From Straminergon stramineum (lineage: Eukaryota > Streptophyta > Bryopsida > Hypnales > Calliergonaceae): a stretch of DNA of 64,000 bases. The DNA lies in the NCBI GenBank assembly GCA_963920665.1, contig OY987265.1, positions 40,243,001 to 40,307,000 on the forward strand, written 5' to 3'. Made by a program: the position numbers and the translations under genes. Positions 36,640-47,913 of the stretch are shown piece by piece (positions within the stretch are counted from its first letter, which is position 1; each line of letters opens with the position of its first letter). The notes beneath the pieces were generated by a model. The model saw only the letters and a list, made by a program, of their open reading frames with translations, had not been told where the DNA came from and did no database searches.

Positions 36640-37480
36640 GAATAATGACCTATTCGGAAACTATCCTATTAGTATAATAAGTTCATTCCAAGGGAGACAG
36701 TCAAGTAGGATATCTATGCTACTGGGAACAATTCCTAAAATAGGTAATACAATCCCAAAATAGAAAACCATAACCCAAATTGAAAAATTAACAATCACTC
36801 AAACTACAATGACACTAAACAACAAGACTTCTAAATTAAACAATTGCATTAATTCCAATTTATCACACATACCAACACTCAAACACAAGACAATTCCAAC
36901 TGCACTTAAACACATGCACAACAAAGCATCTATCTCAATAATTCTAGTACTTCCAATTAGGCAATCATTTCTCACAACACAACAATTTTACACATTCATC
37001 ACTTTTACAAAATCTCACAATTCAATAGGCAACTAAATCCTCTAATTATATTAATCACAAAGTCATTACACAAAACAACCAATTTGGTGGTTGGACTTGC
37101 ACTTGCTTCTCTCGCAGTGGGTAAAAAAAACCAAATTGGAATTCCAAACTAAGTAGGCAACCCGAGTGACACACCAACCGCCACCGAATAAGATCAAGTG
37201 AAAGAAAATCTGAATAGACATTTACTAAATCACACTTTGCCTCTTACTACCCGACAATTCTAGCCCAATTGGCTAATCAAACTGTTAACCTCAAGGTTGA
37301 ATGTAATTATGACCTGTTTGCTTCCTAACTAACAGATTATGAGCCAAATCGGCAACATCTACCCAAAATTTGTGAAACTATCCAATTTGGAATTTCTTAC
37401 TCAATCTACAAGTAGTACCTAAATTCTACACATGAATAAATCCTTGACATGAAAATCTACATGAAGCCTTCGATATTAGA
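36640..37480. repeat. AC-rich, CCAAWTTGG-rich degenerate block
   Basis: The plus strand is rich in A and C with many CCAATT/AATTGG strings, the strand-reversed counterpart of the block at 25090-26240. No gene is recognised; the 75-codon frame at 36809-37036 is a composition artefact (Thr, Ile, Asn, His). Confidence 0.45.
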
Positions 37481-37501
37481 ACCCCCCAAATGAATGCTTA
37501 G

Positions 37502-37690
37502 AAATTAATTGGTGTGGAGTTGGGGCACTCCATTTGTATTATGCATGGAAATGTGGAGAAGGCAATGCCACTTTTTCATCAATTGAAGACAAAGATTGTT
37601 GACAGTATGAGCTTTAACCCAATTAGTAACATGTCCCATGTTAGTGGTTATCATGGTGTTGCAAACTTCAACCCCCAAAGGTCATTGTTT
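37502..37690 (+). pseudogene. Possible PPR-protein remnant
   Basis: The frame through 37547 reads GNVEKAMPLFHQLKTKIVD followed by SMSFNPI. This resembles the helix-turn-helix of a plant pentatricopeptide repeat (pattern GN.E.A..LF..M..K.VVSWN.MI). A stop lies just upstream (before 37502) and two stops follow at about 37690, so only about 60 codons survive. PPR proteins bind organelle RNA. The match is by eye over about 25 residues and could be chance. Confidence 0.3.
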
Positions 37691-37699
37691 TAGTGAAAG

Positions 37700-38400
37700 A
37701 ATGAAGAAAAAATAAGATTATTCAACAACAATGTGGTAGAATGCATTTACAATGTAGCAAATGCACAGTGAAATCTAGGAAGTGATTCATGGATGAAATA
37801 GAGCAACATCACTTATTTGTCAAAAGTATCTTGATTTTTGAGTAAGTTAACTACTTAATTTTCCTCACAATAGCTTTTGTCTATGCAAAGCATCCGCCCC
37901 TTTAGTCCAAAGCCACTAAAATATTTGTTCGAGAAAACAAAAATTTACAAGAATTCAAAAAAGGATTGAGGTGTTCAAATTTATTTCTAACTTTAAAATG
38001 GTATATAAGAAGAATTTGAAATTTCTTTCATTGTTCAAAAGCACTTCAAGTAGATACTAAAAAAACTCAAATGTAGACATAAAATGAAAATACATAAACT
38101 ACTTTAAAATCTAGCTAAAAAAAAAAAATTATAGTCATCTTGACAAATCAAAATTACCAAATCACATTTCACTCTAATTAGTTGAATTCAAATTAGAGTG
38201 AAATGAAGATTGGTAACTATAATATGTTAAGACCATTTTAATTTTAATTTTTTAATTAGCTTTCAAAGTGGTTTATTTTCTTTATCCAATGTCTAAATTT
38301 GAGTTTTCTCGTACTTATTCAAAATGCTTTCAAATGTGCTTCCAATGACAAGTTCTAATTACAAAATAGTAAAAAGAAAGAGTTTTATTTGGCCTAAGCT
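37700..38400. other. Spacer upstream of the SR-cyclophilin gene
   Basis: AT-rich DNA with an inverted ATTTCACTCTAATT / AATTAGAGTGAAAT pair (about 38166-38202) that could form a hairpin. The base composition changes sharply to genic near 38400. Confidence 0.45.
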
Positions 38401-39879
38401 AATTACTACTCGAGTTGCGTGTCTCCGACGACCTTTGTCCAATGTCTTGGCAGGAAACCCCAAACCCTAAGGAGCTTCTCGCTTCTGCTGCCATCTCCCC
38501 ATTTCCTCTCGTCGTCTATCCTTTCTCACCGCCCGCCATGGCTATGGCGATGCTCCTCCTTTAGCTTCCCACTCTACTCCTTCCGCCCTTCTGCATTGAC
38601 AAATTTTCATGCTCACATGCTTTCACTGTTGTCGTAGTTTTCACATCTTCATCAACAACGTCGCTGGCAATAAGTTAAAGCTGGCGTTTTAGCTTCTGGT
38701 CTGTTCCGTCTCCCTCCTTCCCGTCGTTTCTCTCTTCCGTCAACTCCTTTTTTTAAATTTATATTTCCGCCAGTGATGCTCATTTGTGGGACCTCGAGTT
38801 TGAAGCAGTTGGATGCGCATTAATTCTCGGCAATCAGACGTCGAGCGAGGGTTTCGTGGGAGGTGCTGGTGTTTGTGGTTCTATGTCGTGTGTATGTGTA
38901 GTTCTCGATCGTTTGAGTGATTCCTGCAAGCGTTTTGTTTTTTTCTTTGTGAAGTTTTGCCGCTGTTCGAAGGCAATTCTTCTTTGAGACTGTGACGAGG
39001 TGTTTTAGTGTTTTCGGTTTTCTTTCGTATGTTTAGCTGTAATTAGGATGCAATCTGACGGTGAAGTTCTGTAGTTGTGCACATGCAATGACGTGAGATT
39101 TGGTTTCTGGGCTCGGGTGTGAGGGTTTAAGGATTTTTGCTGTTGTTTCTTGTTTATTTATCATGTGTAGTTTTTGGTTTCAGGAGTATGGTTCATTATT
39201 GATTCTGGTTCGTTTTAGGCGCTGTGTCTGACTTAATGCCTCTTTTTTCGGTGACTTTCGGTGATTTTATTCGGGATTATGGCTGCGATGGTAGCGTTGT
39301 TTTGCTGCGGTGATTTTTCGTGGTTGCTCTGTTTGAGAATTTTGGAGCGATCTGAGTGGTATGCAGGTAGAGGTATCCGATGAGGCTGACTTGTCAGATA
39401 CGATATATTTAGAAATCTAAATGCTTGTGTCAGGCGTCGGCTTTATGAACAGTTATACTACAGGTCGTCGGTTTCAATCAACTGTAGGTTGTTGAAATTT
39501 TGATTCTGATCACCGTGGATTGGTTAGCACTTAGCACGCTAGCGAAGTAGTCGGGGTCATCAAGGAAATAAACTCGCCGTCGCAGGGTTTATTGAATTCT
39601 TAGTTGTCTGTCGATCCACTGGAAGGCAGGATGCGATAGCTGCTGGTAGTGGGAACTTACGACGTTTAAATTGTGAACTGGGTAGTTTCGTGTGCTTCGT
39701 AATGGATATCTTTCATGCACCTCCATTTTTTTGAATTAATCATTGATGTTCGTCGAGCCTTTTTCATTGTATTTTCGCTTAAACATTAGCTTTAGGAAGA
39801 CTGTAGATGTTGAAAACGAAAATCTGTTCTGTTTCGCTTACCTGATGTTATGTTCTGCTTCAGCATCGAGTCTGGAACC
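38400..39879 (+). other. Probable 5' UTR and leader intron of the SR-cyclophilin gene
   Basis: GC and CT content rise at 38400 (CTTCTCGCTTCTGCTGCC-type leader). A good acceptor (TTCTGCTTCAG) ends at 39863, 16 bases before the ATG, implying a long intron in the leader, common for plant housekeeping genes. The donor was not fixed. Small open frames here are not proposed as genes. Confidence 0.5.
38462..38470 (+). promoter_or_regulatory. Telo-box (AAACCCTAA)
   Basis: AAACCCTAA lies in the CT-rich, probably transcribed leader region of the SR-cyclophilin gene. Telo-boxes are common near start sites of plant genes for translation and RNA processing. Confidence 0.5.
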
Positions 39880-42800
39880 ATGGGTAGAAAAGCTCCAAAT
39901 CCGAAAGTCTACTTCGATATCGCCATAGGAGGCGATTCTGTAGGCAGGTTGGTTATGGAGGTATGTACGCATTTTTTAACAAACCAAATCTTTTCTTAAC
40001 GTGCGCGTCATCCTTGCGGAGTTACATAATATGCATTTCTGATGTTGGTTTCAATTTAGGTTAATTTTCTGATATATTTTAACTACATTATTTGGATTAT
40101 GTATTCTTGTTTGCACTCATTTTCTCGGTTAGTGCTTCTTCATGCTCCCATTTGCAGATGGTTTCTTAGCAAGGGTTATTGGTCCTATTTAACTCCTGTC
40201 TTTTCTTTTTCACAGCTCTATGCAGACGCTGTGCCGAAAACTGCGGAGAATTTTCGAGCACTCTGCACAGGTAGGCCATTAGCCATGAAGATCGGCTTAC
40301 TAAAATTTACAGAAATATGACAGTGCTTCATGTAGTGTGAAGCATATGAAACGAGAAGTGAAGATGAGGAAGTGATTGCAGTTAGTTGTAAAATTTTGTC
40401 CATGCAAAATCGGGACTAGAACCTTGCCTGAGTGAAGGAACTGCTCTTTATGTTGTAAATTTCTGTTATGTCTGGTCTTTCAATGCCTTCCAGCGGCGAG
40501 TGGATCATGGCATTGGTGATGAGCTTGGGTGTGGTTGCCATTTACAAGCCTGAGTAGCAGTTTCTCAATGACAATGGTCTGAACTGTGTGTTTCGAAAAT
40601 TGTGGCCTGTGTGTTTTGCGAATCAATTTCTTTCCTCCTTACAATGAACATTTTGTTTCACGGAGGGAGTAATCCTTCGTCAAGTGGCTAATGGTTTTAT
40701 GATACCTGCAGGAGAAAAGGGTTTAGGCCGCACAACAAAGAAACCGTTGCACTTCAAGGACACTATATTCCACCGAATTATTCCAGGATTCATGGCACAA
40801 GTAACTCTAGTAGAAGAAGACTTATTTCATTTGTTCTTTGGTTGCGTTGTCTTTATTTTCTGAGCATTGCACCTGTGTTATTGCTAGTACGTTAGTAAGT
40901 ATTATCAGAATTTGATGCTTATCAGTAGTGGCTTTTATGTAATTAAGTTAGGTCATTGGAGACACATATCATACGTGTGGACTATGCTGATAATAATGTG
41001 CTTTCTTCAATACAGGGAGGAGATTTTTCGAAGAGAGATGGTAAGATCATGCTCTTCGCTAAGATTTTGGGAAGTTCGGAGACCTTTTTTGGATCTTATC
41101 TCTGGTACCATTTTATGCATGGCATCTTTGGTACAGTTCTGAGATCTGCGAGACCATACCGAATGTAACGCGTTTTGGCCTCATATTTTACCCCAATGAA
41201 GCGCATATGTTGAGGTCAAAGATTTCTGATAGAGTATTAATATTGTGCAATAGGGGAGGGTTCGCTTGACCATGGCGATCCTAAGCATTGGTGTAGATAT
41301 TGAGAAATACAACCTATTGAACTAGGAGTCCTAGACCGCAGTTATTGGTAGAATAGATGTACAACATTCGTCAAGTTCCTCCATGGTTATTGGTGATATT
41401 TTCTGATAGAGTATTCAGTTAGCCAGCAAACTCTGAATACTCTATCAGATATTCAATTTCAAATGCATGCGAAAATCGAGTTCAATTCACTCGGGCTGAG
41501 AGGTACTTAGCGCATTTATTTGCAGCAGATGCTGTACGCCCTCGAAGTAACAGGACTTTTGCTTCTGAGACGCCTGATGAACATTGAAAACGAAAAATAA
41601 CTGTGTTCTACAAAATTAGCATGCTTCTACTGTCCTAGTATTTGCCAACTGGGATTATTAAGGTTGAGAGTTTGCTGGCTAACTGTTCGCTGTGTGTTTT
41701 TACGAGGGCTCTTCTAACATGGTGGTTATCGAATTTTCTTTAGGAAGTCCTCGAACATGTATTTTTTAATTTTCTATGCCGAGTGTAAATTGAATTGCAA
41801 AACATGGTGTTGCCTGAATGCCAATTGACATCCATGCCATTGATCTGCAGGCACAGGTGGCGAGAGCATCTACGGGGGCAAGTTTGAAGGTATGTTTCTC
41901 AGCTAACTTTTAGGCATTGACTTGGTAGTTAGCGTACGAATCCTGTTATGACTTGATTAGAAAGAGGGCTTGTAACTCAATCAAAACCTAAGATTTGGTT
42001 TGTGTTTGTGTCACATGTTTTGAAAAGATCATGCCAGGTATGTGGCCACAACTTCTATGCAGTATCGTCTTTATATAGCAACTCAAGTTTAAGGTCTGGG
42101 TTGTGCATGGTCTTCCTTTTTAAGAACAATTATGCTATCGTCCTGAACTGGGTTCCCTTTCCCTGCTTGCTTGTATTTTTCCTCAGCGATCATGTAACTG
42201 ACACAAGATGACCTTGAGTGTGTAGCATTAATGGGATGAATTGAGTTTTTGTGTTTTTTTGTTTTCTCATATTTTATTTATTCATGTATATTTTTGTTTT
42301 GTTTCAGACGAAGGCTTCAAGCATGGACATGATGAAGCAGGCGTGCTATCAATGGCAAATGCTGGCCGAAACACTAACGGGTCACAGTTCTTTCTCACCT
42401 TTAAAATGCAGCCACATTTGGACGGGTAAGGAGTCCGCTCTTTTGTAGTTTGCGGTTTGCTCTTCTATTCTTTCGTACTGTTATTTTACATACCTTCTGG
42501 GTTAAAAATATAGCCAGCATGCAATGGAATATGTGGATGCTATTATGTAGCGGTATGACATCTAGTTATTAACGTTGGAAAAAGATTGTGTGAGCCATTC
42601 GTAGTTCCTTCATGGTTTCATATGGGTCTTACCCTTATGGTATAAGATGCTTCGTACTTACTGTGTCTAATGACAATTTTACTGGGATAATTGTTTGTAG
42701 GCCACGAACCTCGTCATTGTTCATCCCACATGACTCATGTGCCATTCAGTGACGGGGTGAGGCAAAGTCATGATTGTGCTAATGTGGAGGTTGTCATTGT

Positions 42801-45800
42801 TTGTTGGTGTATCCTTCCTTCTTGTCCTGCAATTGCCAAAATTATTGTGTTAATTATGCTGATGGATGAACTTGAACTGTTTTCAGGAAGCATGTGGTGT
42901 TTGGTAAGGTAGTGGATGGTCTCAATATCTTGAAGAAGATGGAGGCAGTTCCTCAATCTGGCCCGCCAAGGAACAGGCCCGATGTGCCCATCAAGATTGT
43001 GGATTGTGGGGAAGTCATTTTGGGGAAAGAGAACGGCGTTGGTTCCGTCAAAGATGGTAAGCTCCAGACTTTTTATCTCTTTGTAGAAAATGTAGTTGGA
43101 CATTTCCGGGACACTTGGGTGATATGTTTTACTTTATACTTTGTCTGCAACATTCTGGAATTGCTCATAGACTGGGTCTTCTTGCTATCAGTTCTTGGAT
43201 TTAATTTTGAATTGATCTGTTTTTTCCTACCCGGAAATTCTTTTAAATAGGAAGAACGTGCATCGGATTTGGTTTCCACTTTCAATGGCAGGGGCTTATT
43301 TTTAATAGGTACCGATATGCAAAATAGTAATGATGGTCCTAAAGTCGTACTCATTCTCAAGTCGGTTCCTTTAGAAAATCGCTCACAAACTTGAATATTG
43401 TGTTGTCCTAAGTTCGGTTTCTTCTCGTCCTGTTGAAACAATCTGTTCAGTTGTAACGTTTTCCATATCTGTCAGCAGACAAGAAGAAGAGCAAGAAGTT
43501 AAAAGATAGTAGAGAAGACTACTCCAGCGATGACATCAAAGAACCCGTTCGTTCCAAGCGGAAGCACAGAAAGGTTGTGAAAGATCGAAGGAGGAGGAAG
43601 AGAAGGCGTTATTCAACGGACTCCTCTGAAAGTTCATCAGATTCAGATTCCTTTTCTGATACTTCATCTTATACAGACTCTGACTCTGATTCGTCAGATT
43701 CGTCGTCTGATATAAGTTCGTCAAGTGAGGATGATAGACGGAAGCGGAAGAGGAAACCAGTGAGGAAGGAGAAGAAGAGAACTCTGAGGCGGAAAAGAGA
43801 CAAACGCAAGGAAAGTAAGCGGAGGAGGAAGACCCGATCAAGGAGGCGATCGAAGTGGTAAGAAGTTTACTAGTTGCTGTAGATTTGTTATTCTGCTCAG
43901 TGACACGAGTTACTGACTAGGAGCAATATTTCAGGATGAGCAAGGGTGTTATTGCTGACTGTTTTGAGTTTCCTTGTCGCAGGAGTTCTGAGAGTGATAG
44001 TAGTGATTCTGAAAGTGACACTTCCAGTTCGGAAAGTGAAAGCGATACGAGTAGTGATGTGAGTGCACGTGCTGCAAAACCCAAACTCTCTCAAAAGACT
44101 CGAACTCGAGGTATGTTTACCTTTCCTCTTAAAGGCCAGTCTCTTCTCTTTCTGATGCAGACCGAATCTTGAGGATTTGGTGTCAATGTACAACATGTAG
44201 AACATGATGCATTTTTAGTCCCTCTTGTTGCGATATTTTGATCCCGCTTGTTGTGAGTTTTGGTTTGCTAGTTGTTGATGGTTCATGCGGTGCTATCATG
44301 CTTATTTTGGTGTGTCCATTTTAATGTGGATTTACTTGACTCATTATGAGGAACATTTACAGAGAAAGTTGGAGTGAAGCAAAGTACCTCCACTTTAGGG
44401 GAAAGATCTGGCCTGACAAGTGAGACTAAACTTGTTAAGAAACAAGTAGAAGTTGAGCTGAAGACATCAAAGGATGACCAGATTGGTAGTCAGCAGGACG
44501 CCAAGAAGCATGAACCTTCTGCGTCAGCAAAAGACCTGAGCATGTCACCTACACGCAGGAGTCCTCAAAGCCGATCTAGGTGAGTTTACGATTTTTTTAT
44601 CAATAGTTACCTCCTGAAAAAAGGCACGTTTTTTAGTTGTGCTTTACCCTGATGTGCCATTGGCGTGAATTTGTTTTAGGAGCCAAAGCAAGAGCCCTGG
44701 GAGGAGGAGCTTGAGTTTTAGTCCAAGCCCCAGCCCTATTGAGAGGAAAAGGAGTCCGAGCAAAAGTCCAGTCCCTCGCAGTCCTGAACCTGTAAAGAAG
44801 AAAAGTCAGAGGAGTCGGAGCCTTAGTCCTGTCGTTCCGAGTCCGAAAGCTGTCCAGAGCCTATCCCCGAAAGGGAGGGCACAGCGGCTGAGTTCAAGCC
44901 GCAGCCCAAGCCGGAGTCTTAGCCGGAGTGTCAGTAAGAGTCTCAGTCCTGCTCGTCCAATCATTGAGAAGGCACGCAGCCCCACACCTCCTCCACCTCC
45001 GCGCAGATCTCGGAGTCGGAGTCTGGTGCGGAGTCCTAGTCGTGAAGGCACTCCGAAGAGGATTAGAAGAGGTCGTGGATTTAGCCAGCAGTACTCATAT
45101 GCACGTCGATATCGGACACCGGACCGGTCTCCACCCCGGACATATGGCTATGGTGGACGGGGTGATCGCGACAGACAGGATCGGCGTGTGAATGACAGGT
45201 ATAACTGAATATCACCACATCAATGTTGGCCATCATAGAAATAGAAGTACTGTTATACAGTTAATACAGACGCAATGGGCACAGTAAACCCTAGCTGGAA
45301 ATCCTATTTATATTGTAACATGGGATGTCCGTCTCCTGGTATCGGCAGGTATGCGGGAGGTTACAGAGGCAACCGAGATCGGAGCCCAAGGAGATACAGG
45401 AGTCCTGTAAGGACTCGAACCCCACCCAGGTGAGACCTCGTTATATTTCATTTTGAGCTTAATGACGCTTAAATGGACTTCTGGGGACAAATTTATTTCT
45501 CTCAATCTTCTGGCTGTGTTTGACGTGGTGTCTTGTAAATTCTGTGCAATGCTGAACCTGGCATTAGTTGTGCTCACTTGTCTTGGTAATTCCCTTGTAT
45601 TGTTAGAGGCAGCATGCAGTCTGCGAGGTGGTGCAGGTGCATATTCCTATTATCCGTGTGCTAGTTCATTTCACTAAAATGGTGAAATCTTGTGTCTCAG
45701 ATACAGAAGGGATGCCAGCAGAAGCATAAGTCGGAGTCGGAGCCCAGTTCGACGCCGTGACCGCATCCGGAGGGATGTTTCTCGTAGCCTCAGTCGTAGT

Positions 45801-46163
45801 GCATCTCCGTCTGGTGGTCATGCTCCTATTAGCAATGACCTACGTAATCGTCTGGGGCCTCGAAGCTCCAGCCAGGCTAAAGATGGAAACAAAAATGGAG
45901 TTCCTAAAGGTAAGAGACGACGTTCTGGAAGTGCCAGTTCTTCCGTATCCCGCTCTCCAAGTCGATCGTTGTCTAAGAGTCTCTCCCCTCACAAAAAGAA
46001 GCTAGTCTCTTACCCTAGGGATAAAAGCGAGCGTCGTCAACGCAAGTCACCGACACCTTCAGTTAGTGTTTCTCCTTCACCGAGCAGATCATCAGGTGAG
46101 AATGCAGGCTTAGTTTCATATGGAGAGGAAGCAAGTCCTCATTCACGATCACCCTCGAAGTAG
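39880..46163 (+). CDS. CYP95: SR-type cyclophilin (PPIase with long RS tail), 13 coding exons
   Basis: This encodes a peptidyl-prolyl cis-trans isomerase fused to an arginine/serine-rich tail, resembling Arabidopsis CYP63/CYP95 and animal NK-TR/SR-Cyp, which act in nuclear speckles with SR splicing factors. Exons by GT-AG and phase: 39880-39960, 40216-40270, 40712-40800, 41016-41040, 41851-41889, 42308-42425, 42887-43056, 43479-43857, 43983-44110, 44363-44579, 44680-45198, 45349-45429, 45701-46163. The sum is 2364 nt, 787 aa, with an uninterrupted frame. The cyclophilin domain (about residues 8-178) has [15 protein letters not shown] (65-79, with Arg, Phe and Gln of the active site) and NGSQFF (120-125). 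His133 replaces the CypA Trp that contacts cyclosporin, usual for SR-cyclophilins. Exon 8 encodes a basic stretch, a Ser/Asp-rich acidic stretch and another basic stretch. Exons 11-13 hold dozens of RS/SP dipeptides plus the family motif [17 protein letters not shown]. The start is the first ATG after the leader acceptor, in good context (ACCATGG). The symbol marks the closest type, not proven orthology. Confidence 0.93.
40661..40669. mobile_element. Solo Stowaway-like end in cyclophilin intron 2
   Basis: ACGGAGGGAG followed by TA matches the right terminus of Stowaway elements, such as the one at 57159-57422, but no matching left CTCCCTCCGT end lies in this intron. It is either a truncated copy or coincidence. 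Confidence 0.3.
41402..41449. repeat. 17-bp-arm hairpin in cyclophilin intron 4
   Basis: TCTGATAGAGTATTCAG (41402-41418) and CTGAATACTCTATCAGA (41433-41449) are perfect inverted repeats around a 14-base loop. TCTGATAGAGTATT also occurs alone at 41225-41238. Confidence 0.85.
41416..41685. mobile_element. Intronic MITE with perfect 19-bp ends
   Basis: CAGTTAGCCAGCAAACTCT (41416-41434) and its exact reverse complement (41667-41685) bound a 270-base segment in the intron between exons 4 and 5 of the SR-cyclophilin gene. The left arm overlaps the hairpin at 41402-41449. No target duplication is evident (left flank AGAGTATT, right flank TTCGCTGT). CA-type termini fit several superfamilies, so the class is open. 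Confidence 0.6.
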
Positions 46164-46764
46164 ATAATTTTGGGAGTTTTGTCCATGTTGTGATGGTTCC
46201 AGGGGCTTTGGCGTGATCTATTTTGTCAACTAGTCTCAGTTCAGTGTGCTACTGGCAGCTGTAGTATTTTCTTATCTGTGCATTCAGTTGATACTTCAAC
46301 ATGCACAAGGCAATGCTTGTCTTCAGAAATTGAAAACTACGGGAATAGCATACCTGATTTCGTCTAGTCTGATTTTGTGTAGTTCCTTTCTCACGTTAAT
46401 ATTTGACTTCTCAAATATTTTCTTTGTACACACTGGTATTTGTGAGCTTCTCATCGTTGACCATTTGTTGAGTTTTGAAATTGGAATGAATTGCTGTTGT
46501 GTTGTTTCAGTTACATGGTCTTATGTTTCACGGATGTGTAGCCTGTGCAATGTCTGGTTTTCACAATTGGATGACTTTCGATTGTACAATTGGTGAATGT
46601 CAATTTAATTGTGGTGCTCAGTCCATCGAATAACTCTTTATTGAATTGACCAGATTGAGGATTTGAGTTTGTAGATGCGCAAATTATTCTACAAGAGAAT
46701 AATTGTCATTAAAATTTTTAAATGTATGCACTTTAAGAACATCCATACCGGAAGTTAAGTTAGG
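46164..46764 (+). other. 3' UTR and downstream flank of the SR-cyclophilin gene
   Basis: T-rich DNA after the TAG stop. No single polyadenylation signal stands out. A small hairpin TTATTCTACAAGAGAATAA lies near 46684. Confidence 0.4.
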
Positions 46765-47005
46765 TTGTGTGTTTGTTTGTTTTGTTTGTTACGTTAACAT
46801 CTCCCGGACCGTGCGTCCCCCGGCCGTGTGCTTGGTACTGTCGGAAAACCCTCGGCGAGGAGGCTTCGTGGCGTTTGGATATATGATGTGAAAGTTATGA
46901 ATTTTTGAGTTATTTTTGGTTTTTTAAAATTAGAAAAATACTTTTACTTTTATTTTGACTGTGTCAACGGCACAGGGCACGCACAGGGCACACTAGTGAA
47001 ATTGA
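46765..47005 (+). repeat. GC-richer dispersed repeat, pair with 59575-59835
   Basis: Starts TTTGTTTGTTACGTT in both copies and continues through CCGGACCGTGCGTC, CTCGGCGAGGA, GTGTTTGGAT-type strings, ATGATGTGAAAGTTAT and a closing TTTTGACT..GGGCAC. This copy keeps CG and CCGG where the other has TG, CA or CTTGG. The family is not recognised. Confidence 0.6.
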
Positions 47006-47913
47006 AAATACAAGGAAGAAATATAAGAGATAATTTTTTAGATAACATTCAGAAAATATGCTAAACCCCCCTCAAAATTAAAAATTGGAATTAACCTACA
47101 TAAGAATTTTTTTTAAGTAAAATTATAGCCATTTGAAAAATTTGAATATGCCATGGCTGATTTCCCTAGCTTTATTGACAAACAAAACTTATGTAGTATG
47201 ATTTACACCTACTAGAACAATGTTAATAGATTTAACACACCTTATCAAGTAATACATGGCACAATTACCTTACTTATTTAGGATGGTTGAAAATCCATTG
47301 AACAACCTCTATGAGAATGATTTTACAATAAAAATGTAGCACAAAAAAGAACTCATAAATGATGAAGTATTTCAAAATTTGTAAATGGAGATCTCCATGA
47401 GAAATGCTTATTTTAGTGTATTTGAATCCTCTCTAAAAATGGAGAACAATACCCACATTAAAAAAATCCCATTCTAAAGGTAGAAACCACTCAAAACAGC
47501 GGAAACTGGTTACCCAATTTTTAATAGCCAAAGAAAATCCACGTATCAAAGTCACTGAATTACCAGTCACATCTACAATAGAAAATACTGTTGCACCATC
47601 ATGAAAATCTCAAATGACAGTCAAATTATACTCTTAAATCATAGATATATATCCGTACAATGCAAATTTGAGTGGAATCTTCTCTAAAAAAAATAAATAA
47701 GGACAAGAACTACATTCTAAAAAATTCCATTCTAAGAAGAGAAACCATGCCAAAGAAAACTTAATCATGTATCAAGTCACTGAATCATCATAATCATATC
47801 TACAACAGAATATAGCGTTACACTAAAATGGAGATCAGATACGACTATCAATCAAATTGTACCCTGAAAGTGAATACTACCTTCACTCAGCCAAAGGATG
47901 GAATCACTAGAGC
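47006..47913. other. Gene-free AT-rich spacer
   Basis: Two loosely similar blocks (near 47460-47640 and 47720-47860) share 'ATTCTAA..AGAAACCA' and 'TATCAA-GTCACTGAAT' motifs, suggesting a degenerate tandem duplication. No gene. Confidence 0.4.

Noticed and set aside
1..38000. CRISPR arrays, rRNA genes and organelle DNA insertions
   Set aside because: No regularly spaced identical repeats, no rRNA core motifs and no plastid or mitochondrial gene sequence recognised.
44806..45191. Alternative-frame open frames across the RS-rich exon of the cyclophilin gene
   Set aside because: Shadows of the repetitive AGY/CGN codons of the real RS frame.
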